From Collinsella aerofaciens (GTDB taxonomy: Bacteria; Actinomycetota; Coriobacteriia; Coriobacteriales; Coriobacteriaceae): a stretch of 64,000 bases of DNA. A model generated the notes under the pieces. The model was given only the letters and a program-made list of their open reading frames with translations, ran no database searches and was not told the DNA's origin. The position numbers were made by a program, and so were the translations under genes. Location: assembly GCF_902364945.1 (NCBI RefSeq), contig NZ_CABJFS010000001.1:314980-378979 (forward strand), read 5' to 3'. Below, one piece after another: positions 63,874 to 64,000 of the stretch (its first letter is position 1; every line of letters starts with the position of its first letter).

Positions 63874-64000
63874 GGGAGCCCCTTCCATGAATGCGGCGTG
63901 GCCGCCGCGGCTGAATTAGACACTCACCATTGTCGGCCTAATCCGCGGTCCTTCATGCAGCAGGGGCTCTCAATGTTTTTATGTCCTGCTCATATCGTCT

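Larger units (their letters stand above)
62439..64000 (-). mobile_element. IS110-family insertion sequence, IS1111-like (right edge at window end)
   Basis: One transposase gene (62761-63873) with 127 nt upstream and ~310 nt of noncoding DNA downstream. Exact 15-bp subterminal inverted repeats ATATGAGCAGGACAT (62443-62457) and ATGTCCTGCTCATAT (63981-63995). IS110 members lack such ends, whereas the IS1111 subgroup has subterminal repeats and a long 3' region that encodes its guide RNA. Confidence 0.85.

Overview
The window comes from a high-GC, Gram-positive anaerobe of the class Coriobacteriia, most likely Collinsella. This is inferred from the strong GC3 bias, a LysRS carrying a MetRS-type C-terminal domain, the AmaP/DUF2273/Asp23 envelope-stress set, the giant acyl-CoA dehydratase activase and the general gene content. 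No rRNA is present, so the assignment rests on protein recognition alone. Nearly all genes lie on the minus strand. The six plus-strand genes are the amino-acid ABC transporter, asnB, an M20 amidohydrolase, an OPT transporter, a DUF389 protein and dxs.

Layout. 1-5 kb: greA-lysS, tatA, tRNA-Pro, veg-ispE. 4.6-10 kb: a run murE > HAD > murI > rph > rdgB > dtd (cell wall and nucleotide/tRNA hygiene). 10.3-14.6 kb (+): a substrate-binding/permease fusion, asnB and tRNA-Val, followed by a tandem tRNA-end repeat and a MITE-like element. 15.3-20.2 kb: argC-J-B-D (ornithine arm of arginine synthesis). 20.4-21.4 kb: two pyridoxamine-oxidase-fold paralogues. 21.4-24.9 kb: an FMN riboswitch followed by ribU-ecfA1A2-ecfT. 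25-27.7 kb: groS-groL bracketed by two very large perfect palindromes. 28-35.8 kb: two amidohydrolases, membrane proteins and the Asp23 operon. 35.9-42 kb: yebC, a DUF6020 membrane protein, lgt, nfu, a dCMP deaminase and coaX. 42-47.2 kb: OPT, DUF389, an AAC(3) remnant and a 3-hydroxyacyl-CoA dehydrogenase. 47.6-53 kb: a TetR regulator with the 1600-residue activase. 53.4-62.1 kb: a HAD phosphatase, a TetR/MFS pair with operators, amtB-glnK, an HD protein with a CmpB-like membrane protein, and dxs. 62.1-64 kb: an array of alternating inverted repeats and an IS110-family (IS1111-like) insertion sequence that reaches the window edge.

The coding content is mostly housekeeping; the unusual material is intergenic. 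Four things stand out. (1) Hairpins sit 0-12 nt after the stop codons of minus-strand genes. Their arms differ in every copy but they share a GGGAC(A/G)G-type loop. (2) Very large palindromes occur, two of which have exactly 38-bp perfect arms and flank groESL. (3) Six 16-nt repeats in alternating orientation are separated by 23-25-nt unique spacers, downstream of dxs. (4) The IS1111-like element has a 15-bp inverted repeat and a ~310-bp noncoding 3' region, which contains short matches to both IS ends and to its own target. It interrupts one of the GGGAC hairpins.
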